DNA of 51,055 nucleotides, taken from NCBI GenBank assembly GCA_015232355.1, contig JADFZW010000034.1, positions 1 to 51,055 on the forward strand, in the 5' to 3' direction. Positions within the stretch are counted from its first letter, which is position 1. Every line of letters starts with the position of its first letter. Shown one piece after another: positions 33,742 through 43,322 of this stretch. A model generated the notes under the pieces. The model saw only the letters and a program-made list of their open reading frames with translations. It searched no databases and had not been told where the DNA came from. Source of the DNA: Oligoflexia bacterium. GTDB lineage: Bacteria > Bdellovibrionota > Bacteriovoracia > Bacteriovoracales > Bacteriovoracaceae. The position numbers and the translations under genes were made by a program.

Positions 33742-35091
33742 ATGAATACACAAAAAAAAACAATTTCTAAGTATAAGTTGAATAATTCAGTTATTATCAG
33801 AGTAGAAAAAGATACATATCTAATTTATGATAGAAAAAGTAAAAAACTATTAGAAAGTGATATTGATCCGAATGCATATTTAGAAGATTGGAATAATCTA
33901 GAGACAGATGATACCACGGCAATAAAAATTTTAATTGATAATGAACTTGTTTCTAAAATCTCTTCAGCTAATTCAGCTAATTCAGCTAATTCAGTAAATT
34001 TAGAAGATAAATTTATTGTAGATGACAGTGATGGTATCTCTTTTATGTCCTTAAGAAGTGAAATTAATCCATTTTGGATACTTTGGGAAATTACACCAAA
34101 ATGTAATCTAAGATGTATTTACTGCTTACCTAAACATAAAGGAACTGAGCAAGAAATTTTAGAAAACAAACATGAATTAACAACAAATGAACTTTTAAAT
34201 ATTGCATCTCAAATTGTTGATGCTCAGGTGTTTGATGTAACCATAACTGGTGGTGAAGCACTTCTTTCACCTTCACTTTGGCCGGTGCTTGAGTTTTTAA
34301 ATAAAAACGGAGTCCAATGTAATTTACTTAGTAACGGAACAATTATTAATGATAATTTGGCCCAAAAATTATCTACATATCAAATCACAGTTAGTGTTAG
34401 CATTGATTCTAATAAAGAAGAAATAAACGCTATTACTAGAGGAGATAATGTTTTAGAAAGAACAATTAGAGGGATTGATTGTTTAAAAAAATACAATGTT
34501 CCTGTAAATATAATTTGTACTGTAAACAAATATAATTTTGATTATCTGGAAGAATTATTTTCTTGGAGCAAATCATATGGAATTGATAAAATGGTATTAC
34601 AAGATCTTCGTCCATTTAAAGATAGTGAACTTTATAATTCACTTCGATTAACTTTATCTCAAGAGGGTAAATTGAGAGACAAGTTAGAAAGTTTAACGAA
34701 TCAATATAAAACATATTTAAGTAGTACTTGTGAATTAGGAATTTTTCATCACCGCTTACAACCAATTGAGAATCAAAAAGTTATGGATTGCCCCTCTGGT
34801 GATCATACTGCTTATTTGGATCATGCGGGAAATCTTTATCCATGTAATAGTTTGATCTCTTTTCTGATGGGTAATGTTCTTAAAGAAAACATAACTTATT
34901 TATGGCAAAAATCACCAGCAATAATTAAACTTAGAAAATTAAAAAATCAGGATGTTTCAACAATTCATTCATGTTCTGGATGCCCAAGCACGGATGTTTG
35001 TGGACGAGGTTGTCGTGGAGATGCAGAATTAACTGATGGAGATTTTTTAGGACGGCCTTCAAGGTGTTCTCAAAAAATGAATGAGTTATAA
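33742..35091 (+). CDS. Radical SAM/SPASM peptide maturase with N-terminal RRE-like region
   Basis: 449 residues. Residues 1 to about 80 resemble a PqqD-like precursor-recognition element (VIIRVEKDTYLIYDRKSKKL). An SAN triplet linker (9-bp DNA repeat) follows, then the radical SAM domain with CNLRCIYC (Cys121, Cys125, Cys128), VTITGGEALL for SAM binding and a TIM-barrel. The C-terminal SPASM domain is complete: Cys350, Gly363 four residues before Cys368, then Cys411, Cys414, Cys420, Cys424 and Cys442, fitting CX9-15GX4C-gap-CX2CX5CX3C-gap-C. Two auxiliary iron-sulfur clusters are expected. The enzyme should install a carbon- or heteroatom-linked crosslink or epimerise the neighbouring precursor D. 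The chemistry is not known. Confidence 0.92.
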   Translation: MNTQKKTISKYKLNNSVIIRVEKDTYLIYDRKSKKLLESDIDPNAYLEDWNNLETDDTTAIKILIDNELVSKISSANSANSANSVNLEDKFIVDDSDGISFMSLRSEINPFWILWEITPKCNLRCIYCLPKHKGTEQEILENKHELTTNELLNIASQIVDAQVFDVTITGGEALLSPSLWPVLEFLNKNGVQCNLLSNGTIINDNLAQKLSTYQITVSVSIDSNKEEINAITRGDNVLERTIRGIDCLKKYNVPVNIICTVNKYNFDYLEELFSWSKSYGIDKMVLQDLRPFKDSELYNSLRLTLSQEGKLRDKLESLTNQYKTYLSSTCELGIFHHRLQPIENQKVMDCPSGDHTAYLDHAGNLYPCNSLISFLMGNVLKENITYLWQKSPAIIKLRKLKNQDVSTIHSCSGCPSTDVCGRGCRGDAELTDGDFLGRPSRCSQKMNEL

Positions 35092-35202
35092 TCTTCAATA
35101 AAAAATATTTAGTAAATCCGGTCTTAATCCGCTCTTAATGCCAAACTTTCAAGCAATAATATATTTTGATCAGTAAATAATTCAAAAAAATAATTAGCAT
35201 TA

Positions 35203-35229
35203 AAAGATATTTTTTTTAAAGATATCTTT
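35203..35229 (+). terminator. Weak hairpin downstream of the maturase gene
   Basis: AAAGATAT (35203-35210) and ATATCTTT (35222-35229) are inverted arms around a T-rich loop; AAAGATATCTTT at 35218-35229 is also palindromic. A possible terminator 110 bases beyond the stop. Nothing else is recognisable in the 325-base gap 35092-35416. Confidence 0.3.
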
Positions 35230-35416
35230 GTAATTACTTTGGTTTATTGAAATAGACGATAGATTTTAATAAAAATAACAACAAATATTTTTTATTAGGT
35301 AGTAAAATAAATTTAAACTAAAATAGATTTGTTTGGATTATATGATTATAGAGATGAATTTCAAATATAAATCAGAGATTGATATATTATTAAGTATATT
35401 ACGGGAATAGATAAAA

Positions 35417-38400
35417 ATGAAAAATGATACAAGAGTGAGTAGAGTGAATCTGACGATTAAGTTTATTATATTGATGATATTTAATTTGTTGTTTTTTTGT
35501 GCTTTTAACTATGTTTTTAAAAATACAAATATAGTTCATGCAAGTTGCACAGAAAAATATAAAATTGATTTCAAAAAAATAAAAGAATCTTTGCTTAAAA
35601 GTCAATACAATGATCAACACAATGATCAAAATAATAATCAATTACAGTTTAAGTTTATTCAATTTGATGAAGATGAAATAAAAGAGATCTTGCGTTTAGG
35701 AAATGAGGATGAAATATTTTGTTCACCTTGGTTGTTAAATAATGAACAAATAGTGAATGGGATAAGATGGGGACAATTTGCTAATTCTTATATCAGAGTT
35801 CTTAAAGAAAAAATGAAATTACTCCATTCAATAACTCAAGGAACTCAAGAGCAGGTAGATTGTCGATTGGATATTAATGCTGAAAATAGAACCAATCAAT
35901 TGGATAATTTATTAAAAAAAGTAGAATTACAAAAAAAACAATCAATCTTTCCTGAAGCGATTTATTTACGTGATCCTAAGGTGGGAGATTTTACAGGAAA
36001 TTTTTATTATTTTTTAAATCCTATTGATCATAAAATATATGTAAAAGCACGAACGGATAATCAACAAGGTTGTGATCTTTATTTATTATTGCAAAAACCT
36101 CAAAAAGATCAACTGCCAGCATTGGCAATAATAGATAATGAGTTGTATTCTTGTGATTTAGTGGCCGATAAAGTGGATTGTAAAATTTTAGAAGATAAAG
36201 ATGAAATCTTAAAACAAATTGTAGCTCCCTTTAAAACTAGTCCACTTTCTATTTTAGATATTAAAGTAGTTGAAACCGATGGTAACCTTTTTGATAAAAT
36301 GGCAAAACTAATAAAAAAATTGGGGATTCCAGAGGGAAAATCTGTTATTCACGATACTATTCATTTTAAAAAAGATTTTTGTGAAATGATTGTTCAGAAG
36401 AGAGGTCATAACTTTAAACAAAGTAGAAATGGTTATCAGTATCAAAGAGGTGGTAAGTGGGATAATTTTGACTTAAATAAAGAAAAGATCGGTGCTCGTG
36501 ATTCATGGAATATACATAATGGAGATGTTGATCTGTTGGGGCCTAAAAAGAAACGAGTGCTACGTCCTGATGAATATGTAGTAGAAATACAAGCTCCCGG
36601 AGAGTTTGTATTTGCACTAACCAATAAAAGAATGGTGTATTTTTTTCAACCAACTTATAAAAAGCTTCCAACAACTTGGGTTGATTATAATGGAGCTCCA
36701 TTTTCTGAAAAGGTTTATTTACCCCAAGAGAGAAGAGGATGGACGGTTAGTAATAGTCTTATTGCTAAGCCAGGAAGTAGAAGATCAGAAGAATACATGC
36801 ACCCAGATGATATTGTTAGTTTTTATAATGATGGAGAAGGAAAAAAAGTAGCATTTGAATTTACAGGCACAACTTATGTTCTTTCACCTAAGGGAGATCA
36901 AATTCGCTATATCGATACAGGATTACCAGGAGATTTTAGTAAAGGATTTCTTACTCCTGAAAATGGAAAATTTAAAGCGGATAATTTGAGTGCAGCAGGA
37001 TCGACTATTTTTATTATTGGTAAGGATAAAAATGGAAATGCTAAAATGTATACTTATATGTATGATTTTGAAATTGGTGGTTCTTGTCCGGGACTTACTT
37101 ATACCTATAAGAAAAAAGGAAAAGGAGAATGTGATAGCAACAATAAAGTAATTGCTTTAGAACAGGCCAATAGAAGATTACCGATGGAACCATGGAAGAG
37201 TGTAGAAGATATTACTTTAGAGGGAAAAGCGGCCATTACTAAAAATATTAGCATTCATTTAACTGGAAAAGGTGATGATGCTCGAGAATTGCGAGTGGAG
37301 GGGTTGAATGCTAAAGGAGAGAGTGGATTTTATTTTAAAAAGATAAATGAATCAAAGTGGAATTTTCAGATAGTTGATAGTTCTCTCTCAAGAGAATTAA
37401 GAGATATTATCAGTAACAATAATCTAAAAAAAGAAGGAGAGGTGAAAGAAATAAAAGAAATAAAAGAGATAAAAGAGAGTGCGATCACCATGGACTATCC
37501 ACAAGGACAAATTATTGTTGGATTGGGAGTAGATAATAAGCAAAAAATTAAAAATAAGAATAAAAATAAAAATAACGATATAAATAACGATATAGATATA
37601 AAAAATGTAGAATTATTAAACTTTCATTATTTCCAAACTCCAGATCAACCTGCTACCTTGAGAGTAAAAACTAACAGTGGAAAAAATATTGATTTGTTAT
37701 TACGAAGTGCTGATTTGTGGAATCCTATTAAACAATCACCAGAAAATCCATGGGTAATAGGAACTAAAGATGGAGTATCTAAAACATTATTTGCTACATT
37801 GGATATTCCAGATCAATATTTAAATTCGAGTGATCTCGAAATAAAAGAGATTATTGAAAAATATTTTAAGCAGTATCATCATGTTGTAAATCTTTTTACT
37901 ATTGCTGCTAGTGATGAGAGCGTAAAAATTATCAGTGGTACTCGCTATAGATTAACTAATAAAGCTTTTGATGTTAAAAATGTATCTCCACTTGTTCTGA
38001 AATTTAAACGTAATAGCGATGGAGGGAATAATAAAACTACACCATATTTACAAATTATTAATGAAAAAGAGTTGGTCGTGGATGATCTGGAAAAAAGTAA
38101 TCGCCAGAAAGTATTGCAAAAATTGCAAAAGAATAAAGAATTACTCCAACGAATAAATAATGAACTCAGTGGATTAGAGAAGGGAGTATTAGGAAATGCT
38201 TTAATGTTTAATGCTTTATCGAAGGTAGTTGCACCAATAGCTAGTTTAGTTCTTAATGTAAGTAAGCAAACTGAATCATCAGAGTTTTTAGCATCTGCAG
38301 ATGAGCTTTTACCAAGAGCATTTGTAACTCCCGCAAATGTTTATTTTAAAAAATTGTACAAGGGAAGATCTAATGAAACTAAATTAGCATTAAAAACATT

Positions 38401-38467
38401 AAAACAAAGAATAAAAGATTACAGTAAACTTGAAAGAAAGTTAAAGAGAAATATTGAAAAGAAATAA
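35417..38467 (+). CDS. Large secreted protein of unknown function, possibly beta-propeller-like
   Basis: 1016 residues. The signal peptide is long (hydrophobic about 13-35, ending VHASC; a lipobox is possible but not typical). The mature protein has a helical N-terminal quarter. A central region of repeated short beta-like segments follows (GEFVFALTNKRMVYFFQP, GTTYVLSPKGDQIRYIDTG, GSTIFIIGKDKNGNAKMY), where each hydrophobic strand leads into a tight charged turn, as in propellers. The C-terminus is a Lys-rich helical domain. KEI and KNKN in-frame repeats are present. I recall similar uncharacterised proteins in intracellular bacteria but cannot name a family. It is downstream of the maturase, probably a separate unit. 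Confidence 0.6.
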   Translation: MKNDTRVSRVNLTIKFIILMIFNLLFFCAFNYVFKNTNIVHASCTEKYKIDFKKIKESLLKSQYNDQHNDQNNNQLQFKFIQFDEDEIKEILRLGNEDEIFCSPWLLNNEQIVNGIRWGQFANSYIRVLKEKMKLLHSITQGTQEQVDCRLDINAENRTNQLDNLLKKVELQKKQSIFPEAIYLRDPKVGDFTGNFYYFLNPIDHKIYVKARTDNQQGCDLYLLLQKPQKDQLPALAIIDNELYSCDLVADKVDCKILEDKDEILKQIVAPFKTSPLSILDIKVVETDGNLFDKMAKLIKKLGIPEGKSVIHDTIHFKKDFCEMIVQKRGHNFKQSRNGYQYQRGGKWDNFDLNKEKIGARDSWNIHNGDVDLLGPKKKRVLRPDEYVVEIQAPGEFVFALTNKRMVYFFQPTYKKLPTTWVDYNGAPFSEKVYLPQERRGWTVSNSLIAKPGSRRSEEYMHPDDIVSFYNDGEGKKVAFEFTGTTYVLSPKGDQIRYIDTGLPGDFSKGFLTPENGKFKADNLSAAGSTIFIIGKDKNGNAKMYTYMYDFEIGGSCPGLTYTYKKKGKGECDSNNKVIALEQANRRLPMEPWKSVEDITLEGKAAITKNISIHLTGKGDDARELRVEGLNAKGESGFYFKKINESKWNFQIVDSSLSRELRDIISNNNLKKEGEVKEIKEIKEIKESAITMDYPQGQIIVGLGVDNKQKIKNKNKNKNNDINNDIDIKNVELLNFHYFQTPDQPATLRVKTNSGKNIDLLLRSADLWNPIKQSPENPWVIGTKDGVSKTLFATLDIPDQYLNSSDLEIKEIIEKYFKQYHHVVNLFTIAASDESVKIISGTRYRLTNKAFDVKNVSPLVLKFKRNSDGGNNKTTPYLQIINEKELVVDDLEKSNRQKVLQKLQKNKELLQRINNELSGLEKGVLGNALMFNALSKVVAPIASLVLNVSKQTESSEFLASADELLPRAFVTPANVYFKKLYKGRSNETKLALKTLKQRIKDYSKLERKLKRNIEKK

Positions 38468-38565
38468 ATAAATTATTTTCAAAAAAAATTAATTGTATTG
38501 ATTTTACATAATATTTAATGTTATTATTTTAATAATAATATCTTTCATTAAGTAAAATAATTAAA

Positions 38566-41085
38566 GTGATAATTGAAAAAAAAAGATCTTTATTTAAATT
38601 AATCTTTCCTGCCATTTTGGCCATAATTTTATTTAATCTAACTATTTTTGGAATTTTTCTTCCTAAAACAAAAAATATTATAATCGAACGTAAAAAAGAG
38701 ATGATAAAAGAGCTAACTTTGGCAGCATGGAGTGAACTTTCTTATTATCACAAATATGAAATTAATGGAGAACTTACTCGTCAAGAGGCGCAACAACGGG
38801 CCATAAGACAAATACAACATATGCGCTATGGAGATGCGGCCAAAGATTATTTTTGGATATCTGATAAAAATGCAAAAATGATCATGCATCCTTATCGTAA
38901 TGATTTGAATGGACTAGATCTTTCTAATTTTTCTGATCAAAGTGGTAAAAAACCATTTGTAGAATTTGCCAAAGTTGTACAAGAGAATGGTGAAGGACAT
39001 GTTGAATATATTTGGCAATGGAAAGATAAAAAAGAAATTCTTATTCCTAAAATTTCCTATGTTAAAGGATTTGCTCCATGGGGTTGGATTATTGGTACTG
39101 GAATTTATTTAGACGATATCAAAGAAGAAATTGCAGAGATCACAAATGCTTTAATTATTATTTCGCTGATTATTTCAATTATTATCACACTACTTCTCTA
39201 TTTCCTACTTAGACAAGTGATTCGTGTAGAACGTGAACGAATAAAATCACAACAAAATTTACAAGCATCGGAAGAACGTTATCGATTATTGGTAGAAGCA
39301 AGTGAAGAAGGTATGATTTTGATGATTGAAGGAAAAATAGTTTATGCAAATAAAACAATATTAAATATGAGCGGATACTCTCTTAGTGAATTAACATTGT
39401 TTCATCTTGATCAAATTATCTCCACTAATGTCAAAACTTTAGTTTCTTTAGGAAATACTCATTGCTTTTTGAAAAGAAAAAATTTAGATGATTTGCCTAT
39501 TATCTATAATATTTCTGAAATACCTGGTGTAGAAGGTGAATGGCTACTTATTAGTGTAAAAAACTTGGCATCAGAGGATTTTAAATCAAGAAATGAAATT
39601 TTAAAACTTGCTTCAGATATGCAATCGTTATTGGCACATGCTCATTTTAGCGTGAAGGATATGGTAAGTAATTTGATTGTATGTAATCCGAATACTACTT
39701 TAAAGGAGGCAATCTTAAAAATTAAAAATGAACATTCTATTGCAAATGTTAATGTGCTTCTTGTGTATAGTGAAGAATATGGAATACTAGGAACAGTAAA
39801 TATTAGAGATATTCTTCTTAAAGCAGTAGTAGATGGAAAATGGGATCCTTTCGTACCGATTAGTAAAATTATGAATGCGCCTGTAACAACTATTGATGAG
39901 AAAGCTCTTTGGTTTGAAGCTCATAATTTGTTATTAGAAAATAAAATTGATTATGCTATAGTAATAAACGAAAAAGAGCAACCTACTGGTATAATTAAAG
40001 CATGGGATCTTTTGGCCAGACAATCACACCCATTAAAATATTTAACAGAAGAAATGAAATGTGCTCAAAGTGAAGAGAAACTGCTTTTAGTTCAACAAAA
40101 TGTTCCAAGTTTTATTAGAATTTGGAGTGAGAGTGGCGCGAAGACTCAGGTGATGGAGCAAATTATTTCAAATATTTCAGATCTTTTCTTGATTAAGGCC
40201 ATTGAATTGACAATTAATAGATTGGGTATTCCACCTGTCGCATTTTCTTTTGTAATTATGGGGAGTCAAGCTCGAGGAGAGCAAACACTATTTTCTGATC
40301 AAGATCATGGAATTATTTTTGATTATATCCATACGAAGGATAATGAAGGAATAAAAAAACAAGAAGAAGTTAGTAAATATTTTTTGGAATTAGGTGCAAG
40401 AATTTCTAACATTCTTGAACAAAGAGGTCAAAAACAATGTGCAGGTCAAGTTATGTCAGGACAGTTGAAGTGGTGTAAATCTAAGGATGAGTGGCAAGAT
40501 TATCTAAACAAATGTGCTGATGGTGAATCAGTTAATTATTTTAATGAAGTAAGTATTTTTTTGGATATGCGTTCGATATATGGAGATGCAACTTTTGTTC
40601 ACGAATTAATTAGAAATTTTTATTGTAAGATAAATGGTAATCAAAGATTTTTATATAACTACACTGAAACAATTTTAAGTAGTAAACCACCTATAAACTT
40701 TTTTGGTATTGAATTTATAGAAAAAAAATCTTTGAAACAAATGGTGGATATAAAAAGTGCGATTTTGCCTTTGGTAGCATTGATAAAACTTTTTTCCATG
40801 GTTAATAATATTTTTGAAGTAAATAGTTTTCGTCGCTTGCAGTTACTTAAACAAAAAGGAGTTATTAGTAATACCACTGCAGATGAATTAATTTTAAGTT
40901 TAGAGTTTTTAGGACAATTAAAAATAAAACATGAATTGAAATGTATTGAAGTTGGAGTGAAACCTGATCACTTGATTAACTTTGCTGAGCTTACAGAACT
41001 AGAACAAACACTATTTAAAAAAGTTTTGGCCGATATTGTAGTATTTAGAAATCGAGCAGCACTAACATTTACCAAGAAATTATAG
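38566..41085 (+). CDS. Membrane sensor: Cache - PAS - CBS pair - DUF294 nucleotidyltransferase
   Basis: 839 residues from a GTG start at 38566 (no clear ribosome site). An N-terminal membrane segment, an extracytoplasmic single Cache domain (about 45-185, with DYFWISDKNAKMIMHPY and APWGWIIGTGIYLDD) and a second membrane segment (about 195-215) come first. A PAS domain (about 230-310) and two CBS motifs (about 366-482) follow. The GlnD/DUF294 nucleotidyltransferase domain has GSQARGEQTLFSDQD from residue 566, holding the metal-binding Asp pair, and a DUF294 C-terminal helical domain follows. DUF294 proteins are usually soluble CBS fusions; a Cache/PAS sensor on the same chain is an uncommon addition. 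Likely nucleotidylyl transfer to an unknown target in response to an external ligand. Confidence 0.85.
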   Translation: MIIEKKRSLFKLIFPAILAIILFNLTIFGIFLPKTKNIIIERKKEMIKELTLAAWSELSYYHKYEINGELTRQEAQQRAIRQIQHMRYGDAAKDYFWISDKNAKMIMHPYRNDLNGLDLSNFSDQSGKKPFVEFAKVVQENGEGHVEYIWQWKDKKEILIPKISYVKGFAPWGWIIGTGIYLDDIKEEIAEITNALIIISLIISIIITLLLYFLLRQVIRVERERIKSQQNLQASEERYRLLVEASEEGMILMIEGKIVYANKTILNMSGYSLSELTLFHLDQIISTNVKTLVSLGNTHCFLKRKNLDDLPIIYNISEIPGVEGEWLLISVKNLASEDFKSRNEILKLASDMQSLLAHAHFSVKDMVSNLIVCNPNTTLKEAILKIKNEHSIANVNVLLVYSEEYGILGTVNIRDILLKAVVDGKWDPFVPISKIMNAPVTTIDEKALWFEAHNLLLENKIDYAIVINEKEQPTGIIKAWDLLARQSHPLKYLTEEMKCAQSEEKLLLVQQNVPSFIRIWSESGAKTQVMEQIISNISDLFLIKAIELTINRLGIPPVAFSFVIMGSQARGEQTLFSDQDHGIIFDYIHTKDNEGIKKQEEVSKYFLELGARISNILEQRGQKQCAGQVMSGQLKWCKSKDEWQDYLNKCADGESVNYFNEVSIFLDMRSIYGDATFVHELIRNFYCKINGNQRFLYNYTETILSSKPPINFFGIEFIEKKSLKQMVDIKSAILPLVALIKLFSMVNNIFEVNSFRRLQLLKQKGVISNTTADELILSLEFLGQLKIKHELKCIEVGVKPDHLINFAELTELEQTLFKKVLADIVVFRNRAALTFTKKL

Positions 41086-41124
41086 TTATTTTATAGTTAT
41101 TCTATAGTTATTCTATAGTTATTT
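41081..41124. repeat. 11-bp tandem repeat (TATAGTTATTC x4) upstream of the phosphoesterase gene
   Basis: Four units at 41081-41091, 41092-41102, 41103-41113 and 41114-41124, differing only in the last base. The first includes the stop of the preceding gene. The array ends 27 bases before the next ATG, where a promoter or ribosome-loading region would be. Confidence 0.85.
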
Positions 41125-41151
41125 TTTTAGTTCGTTAAGTTGGAGGATTAA

Positions 41152-41904
41152 ATGAAATTGTTGCTGGTGGGAGATGTTCATGGACGGTGGAATGAATTTA
41201 ATGATCATTTACTAAGATTACATCAATTCTATCGTTTTCAAGCAGTACTACAATTAGGGGATTTTGGCCTTTATCCAGAGATATTGAAATTGTATGATGA
41301 TCAAAAAATTCGTTTTATTGTTCCTGTATATGTTATTGATGGTAATCATGAGGATCATTTATGGCTTGCAAAGCAATCAAAGAGTGAATTAAAAAGTTGG
41401 TCGGAAAGATTTAATTTACATTTTTTTAACAGGGGACATGTTTTTAATTGGCATAAGAGCAAAATAGGCGTTATTGGAGGAGCACTAAATGTTGATCGTC
41501 CTCAAAAAAATTTCCAAGGAGTTGCCAACTACATAACTAAAGAAGATAGAGAAAAAGTTATTCATTCTTTTAATAAACATAAAATTGATTGTATTGTCAG
41601 TCATAGTTGTCCATCAAATATAGGTATTGAAATGAAGTCTAAAAAGACATTTGAAATGGGAGTTAATCTTCATATTAGGGCCGCTGGATTTGATCCAGGT
41701 CCCGAGAGCGATTGTGGAGAGAAGGAATTAACTGAGATTTGGTATAAATTAAATCATAAACCAGTTCATTGGATATTTGCACACTTTCATCAATTTCATT
41801 TAAAAAAAATTGCTCAAACTAATTTTTGGGCCTTGCCGGAGTTTGATTGTCCACCAATACTTTTTTGGGATAATGAACTTAAAGAGATTATTAAGATCGA
41901 TTGA
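41152..41904 (+). CDS. Cytoplasmic calcineurin-like metallophosphoesterase
   Basis: 250 residues, no signal peptide, GGAGG ribosome site. All metal-binding motifs are intact: VGDVHGRW (residues 7-13), LGDFGLYPE, IDGNHEDHLW, VSHSCPS and AHFHQFH. These are the classical D-x-H, GD, GNHE, H and HxH. This contrasts with the degenerate phosphatase at 2415. The substrate is unknown; small proteins of this kind act on phosphodiesters, nucleotides or phosphoproteins. Alone between the DUF294 sensor and a convergent lipoprotein gene. Confidence 0.88.
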   Translation: MKLLLVGDVHGRWNEFNDHLLRLHQFYRFQAVLQLGDFGLYPEILKLYDDQKIRFIVPVYVIDGNHEDHLWLAKQSKSELKSWSERFNLHFFNRGHVFNWHKSKIGVIGGALNVDRPQKNFQGVANYITKEDREKVIHSFNKHKIDCIVSHSCPSNIGIEMKSKKTFEMGVNLHIRAAGFDPGPESDCGEKELTEIWYKLNHKPVHWIFAHFHQFHLKKIAQTNFWALPEFDCPPILFWDNELKEIIKID

Positions 41905-41924
41905 ATCTGCACGCCAGAGAATAA

Positions 41925-43202
41925 TTATAAGCTAGCAGGTATTGTAATATCCAATGAATAGATATCTGCAGGTGCAATCCAATCACTATTTGCTCCAAAC
42001 TCAGTACCACTAATTGTTGTATCGAGGGATGAGCAATTATTATTCCAGCTTGCTACTGGTACTCCACTAACAGGGTTCATGCAGAAAGGAGAGACATAAT
42101 CTGTACTAGTTCCAGCTCCGGTTGAGCTATTCTTAAAGAGGTTAGTGCAATTTACAGTATTACCACCATAAAGTGTAGAAGCATAATTATCACACCATTT
42201 ATTGATAATATAATTACTAGAAATTGTTGTTTCATTTCTTGCTAGCATATACACGTTTGCTTTAGCAGCAGTATTATTGGCCACAAAATCGGTATAGATA
42301 CAAACAGAAGTAGAATTTGTTGGAGTTGTATCACAAGTATAACTGCTAGAGATTCCATTCCAACGAGGAGAATTTAACATTGCTTTTCCTGACCATACTC
42401 CATTACTTTTGTTAACTTTAATTACAATCACATTAGGTGCACCAATATCATCGGCAGTACAGGCCATTCCAGCAATTCTACTATCTAATGTCCAATTATT
42501 GCTATCGGTATAATTTAAAGTCACTTGAATTTTTTCATTTGTTGTTGGAGCATCGGCCCCCATACTTGTTCTAATTGTTGAAGGTACATATTGTAGACTA
42601 GTTTTTAAAGTAACTACTCCATTTACTAATGTTAAGTACACTGATGGATTTCCATTAGCATCTTTTAATAGGACTGAGAAATTGTTTGTATCAATTTTTG
42701 AATAAGTCAATGTTGATGAATCTGCAAGAGTTAACGTACCACTAGCTCCATCAGCAATTGATCCCATTTTTTCCCCCATCTTATTTAATATTAGTCTGGT
42801 TACTCTCATAAAAGTCTTGGCCATATTCATATACAGTCTAAGTAAAACTGGTTGGCATCCCATATAGCTATATCCTGTGCAAGGATCACTACCAGCTTTA
42901 ATACTTATATTTGTCGTATTCTTTGTTGTACTCTTTATTGTACTTTTTATCGTACTTTTTTTATCTGAATTTTTAATATTTAAAAATGAATCAGAAGAAC
43001 TACTAGAATAGACCATAGATGATGGAATCAATCCACTTTCTACAGTAGACAACTTGCTTTCTGTTGCCGTTGTAGTAGAAGATGATGATGTTCCTGACGG
43101 AGCAGATCCATTATTGCCACATGAAAACAGAATAATGGATAATGCAAAGATGGAGATAATTAGAAAGAATAGACTTATGAAAGCAAAGCTTGATCTTTTC
43201 AT
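41925..43202 (-). CDS. Ser/Thr/Asn-rich lipoprotein of unknown function
   Basis: 425 residues. The signal peptide ends with lipobox LFSC (Cys at about 28) and is followed by a Ser/Gly/Thr-rich stretch with SSSTTT runs. A KSTIKSTIKSTTKNTT segment comes from a 12-bp in-frame DNA repeat. The remainder is rich in beta-prone Thr/Ser/Asn sequence with several Cys pairs (CTGYSYMGCQP, CTADD, CDTT, CTNLF) that could be disulfides. No family is recognised. Probably a surface-exposed or outer-membrane lipoprotein. Transcribed toward, and ending 20 bases from, the phosphoesterase gene. Confidence 0.65.
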   Translation of the reverse strand: MKRSSFAFISLFFLIISIFALSIILFSCGNNGSAPSGTSSSSTTTATESKLSTVESGLIPSSMVYSSSSSDSFLNIKNSDKKSTIKSTIKSTTKNTTNISIKAGSDPCTGYSYMGCQPVLLRLYMNMAKTFMRVTRLILNKMGEKMGSIADGASGTLTLADSSTLTYSKIDTNNFSVLLKDANGNPSVYLTLVNGVVTLKTSLQYVPSTIRTSMGADAPTTNEKIQVTLNYTDSNNWTLDSRIAGMACTADDIGAPNVIVIKVNKSNGVWSGKAMLNSPRWNGISSSYTCDTTPTNSTSVCIYTDFVANNTAAKANVYMLARNETTISSNYIINKWCDNYASTLYGGNTVNCTNLFKNSSTGAGTSTDYVSPFCMNPVSGVPVASWNNNCSSLDTTISGTEFGANSDWIAPADIYSLDITIPASL

Positions 43203-43322
43203 AAAACAAATCCTTTAATAAAAATAAATTTGATAAATTTTTATAAAATGTCTATATGATATTTTATCATTAAAAAATTTTTACATATAATAATTTTGAG
43301 ATAACTTATTAAGTGCTCATTC

